Source of the DNA: Geothrix fuzhouensis
GTDB lineage: Bacteria; Acidobacteriota; Holophagae; Holophagales; Holophagaceae
Assembly (NCBI RefSeq): GCF_024609325.1
Contig: NZ_JANHMQ010000003.1
Coordinates: 186,001 to 250,000 of the forward strand
Reading direction: 5' to 3'
DNA length: 64,000 bases
Position numbers and translations under genes: made by a program. This document shows, piece after piece, positions 1 through 9,507 of this stretch (position 1 is the first letter of the stretch; each line of letters starts with the position of its first letter). The notes under the pieces were generated by a model that was given only the letters and a program-made list of their open reading frames with translations, made no database searches and had not been told where the DNA came from.

Positions 1-90
1 GCGACCAAGCCCCCGGCCAGGTGCGCGAGGGTTCTCCGCCAAGGGGTCATTGGGCCTCCCAAAACCGGTCCCAGTCTACTCTCGCCGGGC
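1..90. other. Window edge, no gene seen
   Basis: These 90 bases precede the stop codon of the first gene. I see no convincing start, repeat or terminator; a neighbouring gene may lie just outside the window. Confidence 0.5.
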
Positions 91-1413
91 TCACCCCCGG
101 GGGGAGGATCCGGCCTCAAGCACGCCGCCATGTCGCTTGTCGGAGCGCAGGAGCAGGAAGGCGAAGACCAGGCCCACCACGCCCAGGCCCGAGAACATGA
201 CTTGGGTGGAGGTGTAGGTTCCGGTCTTGTCCCGCAACCAGCCGTTGAGGACGGGGAACAGGGCCAGTCCACCATTCTGGATCATGGTCATCAGCCCGAA
301 GGCCGTGCCTACCCTCTTCTCCTCGACCACCAGGGGTACCGAAGGCCACATGGCGGCGGGCACCAGCACGAAGGACACTCCGAGCACGGCCATCATGGGG
401 ATGGGGTTCCAGCGGGTGATGCCCATGAGCAGGTGCGCGGGGATCATGAGCAGGGACCCCACCACCATCAGGGAGGCGCGACGGCCGATGCGGTCCACCA
501 GCCCGCCCGCGAAGGGCGCGAAGAGCATGGAGGCCGCGATGGTGATGCTGGTGATGCCCGGCGCCGTGCTGAACATGTGGGTGAAGTTGAAGAAGACCTT
601 GGTCATGAAGCCCCCGGTCATCTCATGCACCGAGGCAATGCCCCACTTGTCGTGGAACATGTCCGTGGAGAGCGCCGTGAAGGGGAAGATGGCGCTATAG
701 AAGGTCACGCAGAGCAGCACCACAAACCAGTACGAGGACGTGAACTTCTTGATGTCGGCGAAAACGATCGTGTCCCCGGCCGCGGCCTTGGGCAGGGACA
801 GCTCCCGCTCGCCGTGGCGGTCCATGGCGATGAAGACGAGGTTGCAGAGGACCGAGAAGAGGCAGAGCAGGGCCGCAGCCCATAGGGCGGCGCGGAAGCT
901 GTGGAAATGGGCCGCGATGAGCTCCTCGGTGTTGAAAGCGAACATCGTGCCCACCCGGCTGAGGGTGAGGGCGATGCCGAAGGCCATGGCCATCTCCTTG
1001 CCTTTGAACCAGCGACTGATGATGGCGCTTTGGACCACGATGAGGGATTCCGAGCCCGCCCCGAAGATCAGGCGGCCGAAGATCAGCATCCACTTGCCCT
1101 GAGCGACTGCCACGACGGCCGCCCCCACGAAGACCAGGAGACTGAAGAGCAGGCTGGCCTTCCGAGGCCCCAGCCGGTCATAGAGCATGCCGCCGAAGAA
1201 CACGATGAAGATGGCCGCGATCGAATAGGCCGCGTAGAGCGTCCCGATGGTGCTGCGGTCCAGATGCAGCTCGACCATCAGGGTGTTCTCGAGGGCGCCG
1301 ATGCTGTCGTAGGCGAAGTAGCTCCCGAGCACCAGCAGGCTGATGAAGATCAGGATGGTGAATCGGTAGAGCCGGGTACTCGGATGGAAGGCGCCGGGGA
1401 TCGCGGTGGTCAT
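91..1413 (-). CDS. MFS transporter, MFSD1-like
   Basis: A 440-residue protein with about 12 hydrophobic segments, typical of the major facilitator superfamily. The segment with motif GGMLYDRLGPRKAS is the family loop between helices 2 and 3. Stretches such as GRLIFGAGSESL, WFKGKE and FGLMTMIQNGGLALF closely resemble vertebrate MFSD1, a lysosomal dipeptide transporter, as I recall its sequence. I infer a small-peptide or related organic substrate; direction and substrate cannot be read from sequence. It starts with ATG at 1413 and is divergent from a secreted M4 protease, so a link between extracellular proteolysis and peptide transport is plausible but unproven. Confidence 0.8.
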   Translation of the reverse strand: MTTAIPGAFHPSTRLYRFTILIFISLLVLGSYFAYDSIGALENTLMVELHLDRSTIGTLYAAYSIAAIFIVFFGGMLYDRLGPRKASLLFSLLVFVGAAVVAVAQGKWMLIFGRLIFGAGSESLIVVQSAIISRWFKGKEMAMAFGIALTLSRVGTMFAFNTEELIAAHFHSFRAALWAAALLCLFSVLCNLVFIAMDRHGERELSLPKAAAGDTIVFADIKKFTSSYWFVVLLCVTFYSAIFPFTALSTDMFHDKWGIASVHEMTGGFMTKVFFNFTHMFSTAPGITSITIAASMLFAPFAGGLVDRIGRRASLMVVGSLLMIPAHLLMGITRWNPIPMMAVLGVSFVLVPAAMWPSVPLVVEEKRVGTAFGLMTMIQNGGLALFPVLNGWLRDKTGTYTSTQVMFSGLGVVGLVFAFLLLRSDKRHGGVLEAGSSPRG

Positions 1414-1650
1414 CGGGGGGTCCTTTTTTTGGGCCGGGCGTCACCAGGTATCTGGGGTGGGACCTCCATGGCCCCAAAACCCCGATGGTGACAGGGCGGG
1501 CTTCCAACTCTCAAATAGAATTGATTCTCATAAAAATTCATAACTCTTAACAGGGGTTTTTTGCCTTCTGGCACCTAGCATTCATCCACGCACCTCAATC
1601 CTTGTCATCCCCATCCACCCATCTGGAGCTCAAGCTCCCTGGAGGTCACC
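1414..1650. promoter_or_regulatory. Divergent intergenic region with Fur-like palindrome
   Basis: This spacer separates the divergent MFS transporter and M4 protease genes and must hold promoters for both. Bases about 1511-1555 are strikingly A+T-rich against the surrounding sequence. Within them TAGAATTGATTCTCA (1516-1530) has arms AGAAT and ATTCT and resembles half of a Fur box. The resemblance is partial, so iron control is only a suggestion. Confidence 0.4.
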
Positions 1651-3315
1651 TTGCCATCCCGTCTCGCCCTTCGCCTTGCCGCCGCCGCCGTCCTGATGGT
1701 TCCGGCTTTTGCCGCCCGTCCCGTGGATAGCGCCATTGCCGACGAGGCCCGTCGTCACCTGGACGCCCGCGTCTTCCAGCTGGGCCTGGACCGGAACGCC
1801 GGTTTCGCCACCAAGAACGTATTCGAGGAGGCCACCGGCGAGGCCCACGTCCGCATGAACCAGTTCTACAAGGGCGTCCGCGTCTTTGAAGGCGAGACCA
1901 TCGTGCACATGAAGGGCGGCGCCATCACCGGCCGCACGGATGCGCTGGTCCGTGGCCTCAACCTGAACGTCACCCCCACCCTCGGTGCCTCGGAAGCCCT
2001 GGCTGCGGCCCACCAGTTCCTGGCCCCCAAGGGCGCCTATGCCAGCACCCCCACCTCCGAGCTGGTGGTCGCTACCGTCGGCCAGCCCACCCTGGCCTAC
2101 CACATCCACACTGAGCTGGAGAACGGCGCCGCCGAGACCCGCCACACCGACTTCCTCGTGGACGCCCACAGCGGCGCCATCCTGGAGCAGTGGAGCACCC
2201 TGCACACCGTGAGCGGCACCGGCAACTCCCAGTACTCAGGCACCGTGGCCATCAACACCACCGCCAACGGCGCCACCTACGACCTGCGTGACACCGCCCG
2301 TGGCATGAACTTCGCGACCTACAACCTCAACCACGCCACCACCGGCACCGGCACCCTCTATAACGATGCCGACAACACCTGGGGCGATGGCGCCAACTAC
2401 ATCGCCGGCGGGAGTACCACCAACGCCAACGGCCAGACGGCGGCCGTGGACGCCCACTACGGTGTGGGCCTCACCTACGACTACTACAAGAACATCTTCG
2501 GCCGGAACGGCATTGACGGCATCGGCACGGCCACCTACAGCCGCGTCCACTACAGCAGCGCCTATGACAACGCCTTCTGGTCCGACAGTTGTTTCTGCAT
2601 GACCTACGGCGACGGCTCCTCCTTCAAGTCCCTCGAGTCCATCGACGTGGCCGGCCACGAGATGAGCCACGGCGTCTGCGCCCGCACCGCCAACCTCACC
2701 TACCGCGGCGAGTCCGGTGGCCTGAACGAAGCCAACTCGGATATCAACGGCACCATGGTGGAATTCATGGCCCACGGGGGCGGCACCACCACTGTGCCGA
2801 ACTACACCAACATCACCTCCACCATCAACGTCTACTGGACGGGCACCACGACTCCCACGCCCTCCACCAGCAAGGCCGTGCCCGCGGCGAACTACTACAT
2901 CGGCGAGCAGCTGGCCACCGCCAGCTACTACCGGCCCCTGCGCTTCATGCACAAGCCCAGCCTGGACGGCAAGAGCCCCGACGCCTGGTCCAAGAGCCTC
3001 GGCCGCCTGGATGTCCACTACAGCTCGGGCGTGGCGAACCACTTCTTCTTCCTGCTGTCCCATGGCAGCCAGATCGACACCTTCTCGGACGGCATCCAGT
3101 CCCCCATGGCCAACGGCGTCACCAGCATCGCCGGCCTGGGTAACGACAAGGCCGCCCGCATCTGGTTCCGCGCCCTGACGGTCTACATGACCAGCAGCAC
3201 CAACTACGCCGGTGCCCGCGTCGCCACCCTGAACGCCGCCACGGATCTCTATGGTGCCGGGTCCGTCGAGTACACCACCGTGAACAACGCCTGGAAGGCT
3301 GTGAACGTTCTTTAG
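1651..3315 (+). CDS. Secreted M4 (thermolysin-like) metalloprotease
   Basis: A 554-residue secreted neutral metallopeptidase. A signal peptide covers roughly residues 1-22 (MPSRLALRL then an alanine-rich core ending AFAA), followed by an FTP/PepSY-type propeptide to about 190 and the M4 catalytic domain. Zinc ligands and catalytic glutamate are visible in GHEMSHG (about residues 336-340) and the third ligand in GGLNEANSD (about 360); the downstream DVHYSSGVANHFF matches the catalytic histidine region. The start is TTG at 1651, preceded by CTGGAGGTC; no ATG fits better. It should be exported and self-process. A strong hairpin follows its stop. Confidence 0.93.
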   Translation: MPSRLALRLAAAAVLMVPAFAARPVDSAIADEARRHLDARVFQLGLDRNAGFATKNVFEEATGEAHVRMNQFYKGVRVFEGETIVHMKGGAITGRTDALVRGLNLNVTPTLGASEALAAAHQFLAPKGAYASTPTSELVVATVGQPTLAYHIHTELENGAAETRHTDFLVDAHSGAILEQWSTLHTVSGTGNSQYSGTVAINTTANGATYDLRDTARGMNFATYNLNHATTGTGTLYNDADNTWGDGANYIAGGSTTNANGQTAAVDAHYGVGLTYDYYKNIFGRNGIDGIGTATYSRVHYSSAYDNAFWSDSCFCMTYGDGSSFKSLESIDVAGHEMSHGVCARTANLTYRGESGGLNEANSDINGTMVEFMAHGGGTTTVPNYTNITSTINVYWTGTTTPTPSTSKAVPAANYYIGEQLATASYYRPLRFMHKPSLDGKSPDAWSKSLGRLDVHYSSGVANHFFFLLSHGSQIDTFSDGIQSPMANGVTSIAGLGNDKAARIWFRALTVYMTSSTNYAGARVATLNAATDLYGAGSVEYTTVNNAWKAVNVL

Positions 3316-3331
3316 TCCTACCCCTGTTCCA

Positions 3332-3363
3332 GACAGCGCCCCGGCCTTGGCTGGGGCGCTGTC
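3332..3363 (+). terminator. Strong hairpin after the M4 protease gene
   Basis: GACAGCGCCCC at 3332-3342 pairs perfectly with GGGGCGCTGTC at 3353-3363, 11 bp around a 10 nt loop, 16 bases after the stop codon. There is no clear T-run, so it may act as a terminator or as an mRNA-stabilising hairpin. Confidence 0.6.
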
Positions 3364-3411
3364 CGTTCGGGCCGCCCTTCCCTATGGGTGGTCCCTGGCC
3401 GATAGTGGTGC

Positions 3412-4134
3412 ATGATGACCGCCTCCACCCGGCGCACCTGCCCCAGCTGTCAGACCCGGCTTTCCCCCCTCGCGGCGGAGTGCCCGGAGTGCGGCCTGAC
3501 GTTGGCGCCGCCGCGGCAGGGCCGGCCCATGCTCTTCCAGGCCTCAGCCCTGGCCCAGGTTCCCCTGGAAGCGCCTCCCCGCGCTCTGACCGCCCCCGCC
3601 CTGGGCCGAGTGGCGGCCGTGGCCGTGGACGTGACCGCCGAGGAGCTGGAGCGGCCCGACACGCACCCGCCCTCACCCAGTCAGGGGCCGCACGCTCAGG
3701 CCGCCCTTGGCTTCCAAGAGCCGGTTTCCAGCTTCTGGCCCTTGGTGAAGGTCGAGGCCACCGAAGCCCTGCTGCTTCTCCTGGTCCAGGGCCTGGCCCT
3801 GGCCCTTCCCGCCTGGGTCTTGGGTATCTCTCCCTCTCGGCTCCTGACGGGAGCCTGGCCCCTGGTATTGCCCTATCTCCTGGCCGTGTCCTGGATTCTC
3901 TTCATGGCCCCCTTGGCGCTCACGGGACAATCGCCCCTCATGGCCTCCTTCGGCGTGACCCTCCCCGAGAATTCGCCGGAGCGACGGATGGCCTTCTCGC
4001 TGGTCCACATGCTGTCCGTGCTCTGCTTCCCCCTGAGCTTCCTGTGCATGGTCCTGGATCCCCGCCACCGGACCCTGGGGGAACTGCTCAGCGGCCAGGA
4101 ACTGCTGGCCCGGCCCACGGGCCGGATGCGCTAG
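3412..4134 (+). CDS. Zinc-ribbon protein with RDD-like membrane domain
   Basis: A 240-residue protein. The N-terminus carries a zinc ribbon with two CxxC pairs (CPSCQ near residue 11, CPEC near residue 24). After a proline-rich linker, residues about 90-235 form three or four hydrophobic segments, with a C-terminal LDPRHRTLGELLSG that resembles the end of RDD-family membrane proteins. Function is unknown; the family is usually described as a membrane protein of unknown role. Two ATGs are adjacent (3412 and 3415). Its stop codon overlaps the stop of the convergent permease gene by four bases. Confidence 0.7.
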   Translation: MMTASTRRTCPSCQTRLSPLAAECPECGLTLAPPRQGRPMLFQASALAQVPLEAPPRALTAPALGRVAAVAVDVTAEELERPDTHPPSPSQGPHAQAALGFQEPVSSFWPLVKVEATEALLLLLVQGLALALPAWVLGISPSRLLTGAWPLVLPYLLAVSWILFMAPLALTGQSPLMASFGVTLPENSPERRMAFSLVHMLSVLCFPLSFLCMVLDPRHRTLGELLSGQELLARPTGRMR

Positions 4135-6059
4135 GGCAGGAGCAGGGGCACCGACGTCACGATCACGCCGGGCTTCGTCAGCAGAGCGGCCTTGATCCGC
4201 AGGGCGCTCTGGTTGTGGAGGAACTGCTGCCACCACTTGGGGGCGATGAACTCCGGCAGGATCACCGTGAGGACCAGCTCCGGCTCTGCGTTCCTGATGC
4301 GCTCCACCTCCACCAGGATGGGCTCTACGATCTTCCGGTAGGGACTGGGGATGCAGCGCAGGGGTACGCCCATGCCGTAGATGTTCCAGTCCGATCGCAG
4401 CTTCTCCATGGCCCGGCTTTCCCGTGTGCCGTCAGAACCCAGGTCCACGGTCAAGGCCTCCACCCGGTCCCCGGCGATATGGCGGCCGTATAGCAGGGAC
4501 TGCACCACCCCGCGGTGGATGCTGTTCACCAGCACCAGGGCGTGGTGCTTGGTGGGTAGGGTGGCGTCCGTCCGGCTGGCGGCGAGTTTGCCCTTCACGC
4601 CCACGTAGTGGCGCCGGATGTTGTAGTGGATCACCACCAGCACGGGCACCAGCAGGATCACGATCCAGGCCCCGTGAATGAACTTGGTGATGGCGATGTC
4701 CAGCAGGACGACACAGGCGGTGAGGGCGCCCAGGCCGTTCACCGCTGCCTTGGCGTGCCAGTGGGGCCCCCGGACCTTCCGCCAGTGCGCCACCATGCCC
4801 GTCTGGCTGATGGTGAAGCCCATGAACACGCCGGCCGCATAGAGAGGCAGCAGCATGTCCGTGTTGGCATGGAAAGCCCAGACCAGGAGGCCGGAGAAGA
4901 AGAACAGGATGAGGATGCCATTGGAGAACACCAGGCGATCGCCCTGGCTGGCGAACTGCCGCGGCAGAAACCCATCCCGAGCCTGGAGGGCCGCCAGGCG
5001 AGGGAAATCCGCAAAGGCCGTGTTCGCCGCCACCACCAGGATGGCGAAGGTGAAGCCTTGGGCCACGTAGTAGATCAGCTTGGGGAGGCCATGGCTGACG
5101 TCCCCAAGGACGGCCTTGTTCAGCTTGGACAGGAGGGTTTCTGCGACCAGGGATGGATCCGCGCTGTGCTGATAGGTCACGCCGAACCGATGCGCCAGGA
5201 GGGTGATGCCCAAGAACATGACCGCCAGGAGGCCGACCATCCACATCATGGTCTTGGCGGCATTGGGCCCGGCCGGGTCGCGGAAGGCCGTGGTGCCGTT
5301 GCTGATGGCCTCCACCCCGGTCAGGGCGGTGCAGCCGGCGCTGTAGGCCCGCATGAACACCCACACCATGGTGAGGCCCGCCAGATGGGTGCCTTGCTGA
5401 GCGGCCTGCTGGACCTGGACTGGCGTGGGCCCCCCATGAAGGGCAAGCTTCAGGGTTCCATAGCCCAGGACCAGGAGGACGCTGACCACGAACCCGTAGG
5501 TGGGGATGGCGAACAGGCCACCGCTTTCCTTGACCCCCCGCAAGTTCATCAGGGCGATGAACCCAATGGCCAGCAGCGTCAAGGAGACGTTGTGGCCCTC
5601 CAGGGCCGGCAGGGCGGCCGTGATGGCCGCCACACCCGAGGATGCGGACACCGCCACCGTCAGGATGTAGTCGAGCAGGAGCGAGGCGCCGGCGGTCAGG
5701 GCGGCGAGATCACCCAGATTCTCCATGGCGACGATGTAGGCCCCGCCGCCCCCAGGGTAGGCCAGGATCGTCTGCCGGTAACTGAAAGCCAGGATGGCCA
5801 GCAGGCCCACGATGCTCAAGGCCACGGGGATGGACCAGCCGAACATGGCATAGGCCGACGCGCCCGCCAGGGCCCCAGCCCCGAGGGCCTGGCCCATCGT
5901 GCTCGAGAGGGAGGCCATGATCTCCTGGGTGGCGTAGGCCACCGAGGACAGCGCGTCGGAGCTGAACACCGCCAGGGCGATGGGATTGCTGATCTTGGTG
6001 TGCTGCGTCTCTTCGCTGGATAGCCGCCGTCCCAGCAGGATCCGCCTCAAGCTCTGCAT
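4131..6059 (-). CDS. KimA-type APC potassium importer, copy 1
   Basis: A 642-residue membrane protein of the APC superfamily. The motifs SSDALSSVAYAT, YPGGGGAYIVA, GCTALTGVEAISNG, GDRLVFSNGI and the C-terminal FLHNQSALRIK line up with Bacillus KimA (YdaO), a high-affinity potassium/proton symporter with a cytosolic domain. I infer potassium uptake; an amino-acid permease is the alternative generic call. It starts with ATG at 6059, only 21 bases after the stop of its paralogue, so the two are probably cotranscribed from the small DMT gene upstream. I saw no c-di-AMP riboswitch in the short spacers. Confidence 0.8.
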   Translation of the reverse strand: MQSLRRILLGRRLSSEETQHTKISNPIALAVFSSDALSSVAYATQEIMASLSSTMGQALGAGALAGASAYAMFGWSIPVALSIVGLLAILAFSYRQTILAYPGGGGAYIVAMENLGDLAALTAGASLLLDYILTVAVSASSGVAAITAALPALEGHNVSLTLLAIGFIALMNLRGVKESGGLFAIPTYGFVVSVLLVLGYGTLKLALHGGPTPVQVQQAAQQGTHLAGLTMVWVFMRAYSAGCTALTGVEAISNGTTAFRDPAGPNAAKTMMWMVGLLAVMFLGITLLAHRFGVTYQHSADPSLVAETLLSKLNKAVLGDVSHGLPKLIYYVAQGFTFAILVVAANTAFADFPRLAALQARDGFLPRQFASQGDRLVFSNGILILFFFSGLLVWAFHANTDMLLPLYAAGVFMGFTISQTGMVAHWRKVRGPHWHAKAAVNGLGALTACVVLLDIAITKFIHGAWIVILLVPVLVVIHYNIRRHYVGVKGKLAASRTDATLPTKHHALVLVNSIHRGVVQSLLYGRHIAGDRVEALTVDLGSDGTRESRAMEKLRSDWNIYGMGVPLRCIPSPYRKIVEPILVEVERIRNAEPELVLTVILPEFIAPKWWQQFLHNQSALRIKAALLTKPGVIVTSVPLLLP

Positions 6060-6080
6060 CCGTGTCTCCCGGACAGAAAG

Positions 6081-7970
6081 CTACTCCAGTATGGGCTCCA
6101 GGTGGTAGGGAATGGAGATCACCACCGTCTTGGGCTTCATGAGCAGGGTGCCCTTGATGCGCCAGGCCGTCTGATTGTGCAGGATGTTGGCCCACCAGTG
6201 ACCCGTCACGAATTCCGGCAGGATGACGGTGATGGTGTACTCCGGTTCCACGCGCCGCATGCGATCCAGCTCCTCCACGATCGGCTCCACGATCTTCCGG
6301 TAGGGGCTGCGGATGGACCGGAGCGGGATGCCCTCGCAGTAGCGGGGCCAGTCTGAACGCAGGCGCTCCAGAGCGGCGCTGTCGCGACCGTGCTCATCGG
6401 GGAAGTCCACGGTGAGGGCCTCGACCTCCCCGTGATCCGCGATCACTTTGGCGTAGTTCAAGGCCTGCACCACCCCGGAGTGGATGCCGGACACCAGCAC
6501 CACCACCCGGTTCTTGCGGGGGCTGATGAAGTCCGCCCGGCTGCCCGCCAGGATGGACTTCACGCGGATGTAGTGGCGGTGGATGTTGAAGAAGCCCATG
6601 ACCATCACGGGCAGGACCAGGACCACCACCCAGGCACCGTGCGTGAACTTCGTCACGATGATGACGGCCATCACGATCAGCGTCGTCAGGGCGCCGGCCC
6701 CATTGATGACCGACTTGAGGGCCCAGCGCTGGCCCCGCAGTTTGAGCCAATGGCGGACCATGCCGGTCTGGGAGAGGGTGAAGCCCAGGAACACGCCCAC
6801 GGCATACAGCGGCAGCAGGTGGTGCTCCCGAGCGTTGAAGAGCCAGAGCAGGACCCCCGACAGAAACGACAGGATGAAGATGCCGTTGGAGAACACCAGC
6901 CGATCCCCCTGGCTGGCGAACTGGCGCGGCAGGAACCCGTCCCGGGCCATCATGGCCGCCAGCCGCGGGAAATCTGCATAGGCCGTGTTGGCGGCCAGGC
7001 AAAGGATCAGCATGGTGAAGGTCTGGATGATCAGGTAGGTGAGGTGGGGAAGGCCAGGGCCGGTCCCCAGAATCCGGTGCTCCAGCATGGAGAGCAGGGA
7101 TTCACCCTCGCCGGTATACATGATGCCGAAGTGATTGGCCAACCATGTGATGCCCAGGAACATGGCGCCCAGCATCAGCACCATGGACACCATGGTCTTG
7201 CCCGCGTTCCGGGCGGTGGGCTCACGGAAAGCGGAAACGCCATTGGAGATGGCCTCCACCCCGGTCAGGGCCGTGCAGCCCGCACTGTAGGCCTTCATGA
7301 ATACCCAGACGGCCAGCCATCCCGGCAAGGGTGGCGGCACCACCGCGTGGTGCTCGCCGATGGAGACACCGCCCGTGAAATAGCGCCAGAACCCGAGGCC
7401 GATGATCGCGAACATCGAGATCACGAAGCCATAGGTGGGCACCGAGAACACGGCCCCGCTTTCCTTGACGCCCCGCAGGTTGATCAGCCCGATGACCGCG
7501 ACCACCATGAAGGCGAGCACCACCCGGTGGGCATCCGCAGCGGGGAAGGCGCTGGTGATGGCGGTGACACCCGCGGAGACGCTCACCGCCACCGTCAGCA
7601 CGTAATCCACCAGCAGGGAAGCCCCCGCCACCTGGGCCGGCAGCTCGCCCAGGTTCTCCTTGGCGACGATGTAGGCGCCGCCCCCACTGGGGTAGGCGAA
7701 GATGGTCTGCCGATAGCTGATGGTCAGGATCGTCAACAGCAGGACGATGCCCACGGCCACGGGCCAGGACCAGGACAGCACAGCCGGCCCGAAGGCGGCC
7801 ATGGCCATGTAGGGGCCGAGCACGGCCATGATCTCGCCGGTCGCGTAGGCGACAGAGGAGAGCGCATCCGAGCTGAACACCGCCAAGGCGATGGGGTTGC
7901 TGATGCGAGCTTCGTGGCTTTCCTCGCTGGCGAGGCGGCGGCCCAGCAGGAGGCGTCGGACATTGGCCAT
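6081..7970 (-). CDS. KimA-type APC potassium importer, copy 2
   Basis: A 629-residue paralogue of the downstream permease, with the same KimA-like signatures: SSDALSSVAYAT, YPSGGGAYIVAKENLG, TALTGVEAISNG, NTAYADFPRLAA, GDRLVFSNGI and the terminal ILHNQTAWRIKGT followed by SIPYHL. About twelve membrane segments occupy the first two thirds; the last ~150 residues form a soluble domain. Predicted role is high-affinity potassium uptake. It lies between the DMT protein (15 bases upstream) and copy 1 (21 bases downstream) in one minus-strand operon. The two copies differ along their length, so the duplication is not recent. Confidence 0.82.
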   Translation of the reverse strand: MANVRRLLLGRRLASEESHEARISNPIALAVFSSDALSSVAYATGEIMAVLGPYMAMAAFGPAVLSWSWPVAVGIVLLLTILTISYRQTIFAYPSGGGAYIVAKENLGELPAQVAGASLLVDYVLTVAVSVSAGVTAITSAFPAADAHRVVLAFMVVAVIGLINLRGVKESGAVFSVPTYGFVISMFAIIGLGFWRYFTGGVSIGEHHAVVPPPLPGWLAVWVFMKAYSAGCTALTGVEAISNGVSAFREPTARNAGKTMVSMVLMLGAMFLGITWLANHFGIMYTGEGESLLSMLEHRILGTGPGLPHLTYLIIQTFTMLILCLAANTAYADFPRLAAMMARDGFLPRQFASQGDRLVFSNGIFILSFLSGVLLWLFNAREHHLLPLYAVGVFLGFTLSQTGMVRHWLKLRGQRWALKSVINGAGALTTLIVMAVIIVTKFTHGAWVVVLVLPVMVMGFFNIHRHYIRVKSILAGSRADFISPRKNRVVVLVSGIHSGVVQALNYAKVIADHGEVEALTVDFPDEHGRDSAALERLRSDWPRYCEGIPLRSIRSPYRKIVEPIVEELDRMRRVEPEYTITVILPEFVTGHWWANILHNQTAWRIKGTLLMKPKTVVISIPYHLEPILE

Positions 7971-7985
7971 CTTTGGGATCCTGGT

Positions 7986-8396
7986 TCAGCGGGTCATCAG
8001 CCAGAGGCCGGAAAGGGTGGCCGCGAGTCCCACCAGCTTGGAGGGCTGGAGGTGCTCACGGAAGAGAAAGAAGGCCATCAGGGCCACGAGGACGAAGTTC
8101 GCATTCATGATGCCCACGCCCACGGCGGCCTTGGCGCCCCGAAAGAAGCTTTCGTTCACGGCGATCAGGGCGGCCGCGGTGAAGATCCCCGCCACCAGGG
8201 CCCACGCCGTGGCTCCGGCCGGCGCACCGGGGCGCCCACGCCACCACCAGTAGGCCAGCGCCAGGGGCATCTCCCCGGCCACCACCCAGAAGAGGACTGC
8301 CGCCGGCGGCAGCCCGTGGTGGCCTGCGGCCTTCATGCCCACGTTGCCCAGGCCCATGAGGACCATCGCCGCCATTGCCCAGCCCAACCACGCCAT
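7986..8396 (-). CDS. Small DMT/EamA-like membrane protein
   Basis: A 136-residue protein with four hydrophobic segments, the size of a single EamA-like half-transporter of the drug/metabolite transporter superfamily; such small members often work as dimers. ATG at 8396 has GGAG ten bases upstream; a GTG three codons earlier is an alternative. It is the first gene of an apparent operon with the two KimA-type importers and is divergent from lipA. Substrate is unknown. Confidence 0.75.
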   Translation of the reverse strand: MAWLGWAMAAMVLMGLGNVGMKAAGHHGLPPAAVLFWVVAGEMPLALAYWWWRGRPGAPAGATAWALVAGIFTAAALIAVNESFFRGAKAAVGVGIMNANFVLVALMAFFLFREHLQPSKLVGLAATLSGLWLMTR

Positions 8397-8577
8397 ACCC
8401 GGCACACTCCAAAGGAACTCATTATGGCGGTTGGCGCAGCCTGTGGGGACAATGGTTGACGGACGCCACAGGCGGCGGCCCTGGTGCGCCTGAGCCCCGT
8501 CTTCTTCCTCCCCACGGCGAGGAAGGACGCTTGGAGATTCCGGTGTGCTACGGGAGACTGGAACGCTAGGAGGCCCG

Positions 8578-9504
8578 ATGGCCCGTTTCTCCAAGCGCGT
8601 GGGCCGCGAAGTCCTCGATGGCCACCCCCGCCTCCCCGACTGGATCACCAAGGAGCGGGTGAAGCTCGGGGATCTGCACGGCATGAAGAAGGACCTGCGG
8701 GACTCGCACCTCCACACGGTCTGTGAAGAGGCCCGCTGCCCCAACCGCACCCACTGCTTCACCCATGGCACCGCCACCTTCCTGCTCATGGGCGAGGTCT
8801 GCACCCGGGCCTGCGGGTTCTGCAGCATCCAGAGCGGCAGGCCCCGGCTCCTGGACCCCCACGAACCCCAGGAGACCGCCGAGCGCGTGGCGGCCCTCAA
8901 CCTGCGCTTCGCCGTGCTCACCAGCGTGAACCGCGATGACCTGCCAGACGGCGGTGCCGCCCACTTCGCCGAAACCGTGCTGGCCATCAAGCGCCGCAAT
9001 CCCGGCGTGGGCGTGGAGGTGCTGGTGCCAGACTTCCTGGGCGATCTCGATGCCGTCGCCCGGGTGGTGGCCGCGGGCCCTACCGTGTTCAACCACAACA
9101 CCGAAACCGTGCCCAGCCTCTACCCTGAAGTACGGCCCGCGGGACGGTTCGAGCGGAGCCTTCGGGTACTGGCGCACGCGAAGGCTCTCGGATCGGCCTT
9201 GTATGGGTCCGGGTTCCGCACCAAGAGCGGCCTCATGCTCGGGCTCGGCGAAACCGAGACCGAGCTCATGACCACCTTCGAGGCCCTGGCCGCGCATGGC
9301 GTGGACATCCTCACCCTGGGCCAGTACCTGCGCCCCACCCGTCACCAGTTGCCCGTGAAGCGCTACGTGCCCCCCGAGGCGTTCGCGGAGCTGGGGACCA
9401 AGGCCAAGGCCTTCGGGTTTCAGACCGTCTACGCCGGTCCCCTGGTGCGCTCCAGCTTCAACGCCCACGAGGTGGCCGAGCTGCAGGGCATCAGCATCGC
9501 CTGA
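8578..9504 (+). CDS. lipA: Lipoyl synthase
   Basis: A 308-residue radical-SAM enzyme that inserts two sulfur atoms into octanoyl groups carried by lipoyl domains and H proteins. The radical-SAM motif CTRACGFC (cysteines about 75, 79, 82) and the upstream auxiliary-cluster cysteines in CEEARCPNRTHC are present, as are the family segments VLTSVNRDDLPDGG and FNHNTETV. The ATG at 8578 is preceded by AGGAGG at 8568-8573, which decides the start over an in-frame ATG-less extension. No lipB lies nearby. It converges on the ferredoxin-type gene with only three bases between stops. Confidence 0.95.
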   Translation: MARFSKRVGREVLDGHPRLPDWITKERVKLGDLHGMKKDLRDSHLHTVCEEARCPNRTHCFTHGTATFLLMGEVCTRACGFCSIQSGRPRLLDPHEPQETAERVAALNLRFAVLTSVNRDDLPDGGAAHFAETVLAIKRRNPGVGVEVLVPDFLGDLDAVARVVAAGPTVFNHNTETVPSLYPEVRPAGRFERSLRVLAHAKALGSALYGSGFRTKSGLMLGLGETETELMTTFEALAAHGVDILTLGQYLRPTRHQLPVKRYVPPEAFAELGTKAKAFGFQTVYAGPLVRSSFNAHEVAELQGISIA

Positions 9505-9507
9505 CCC

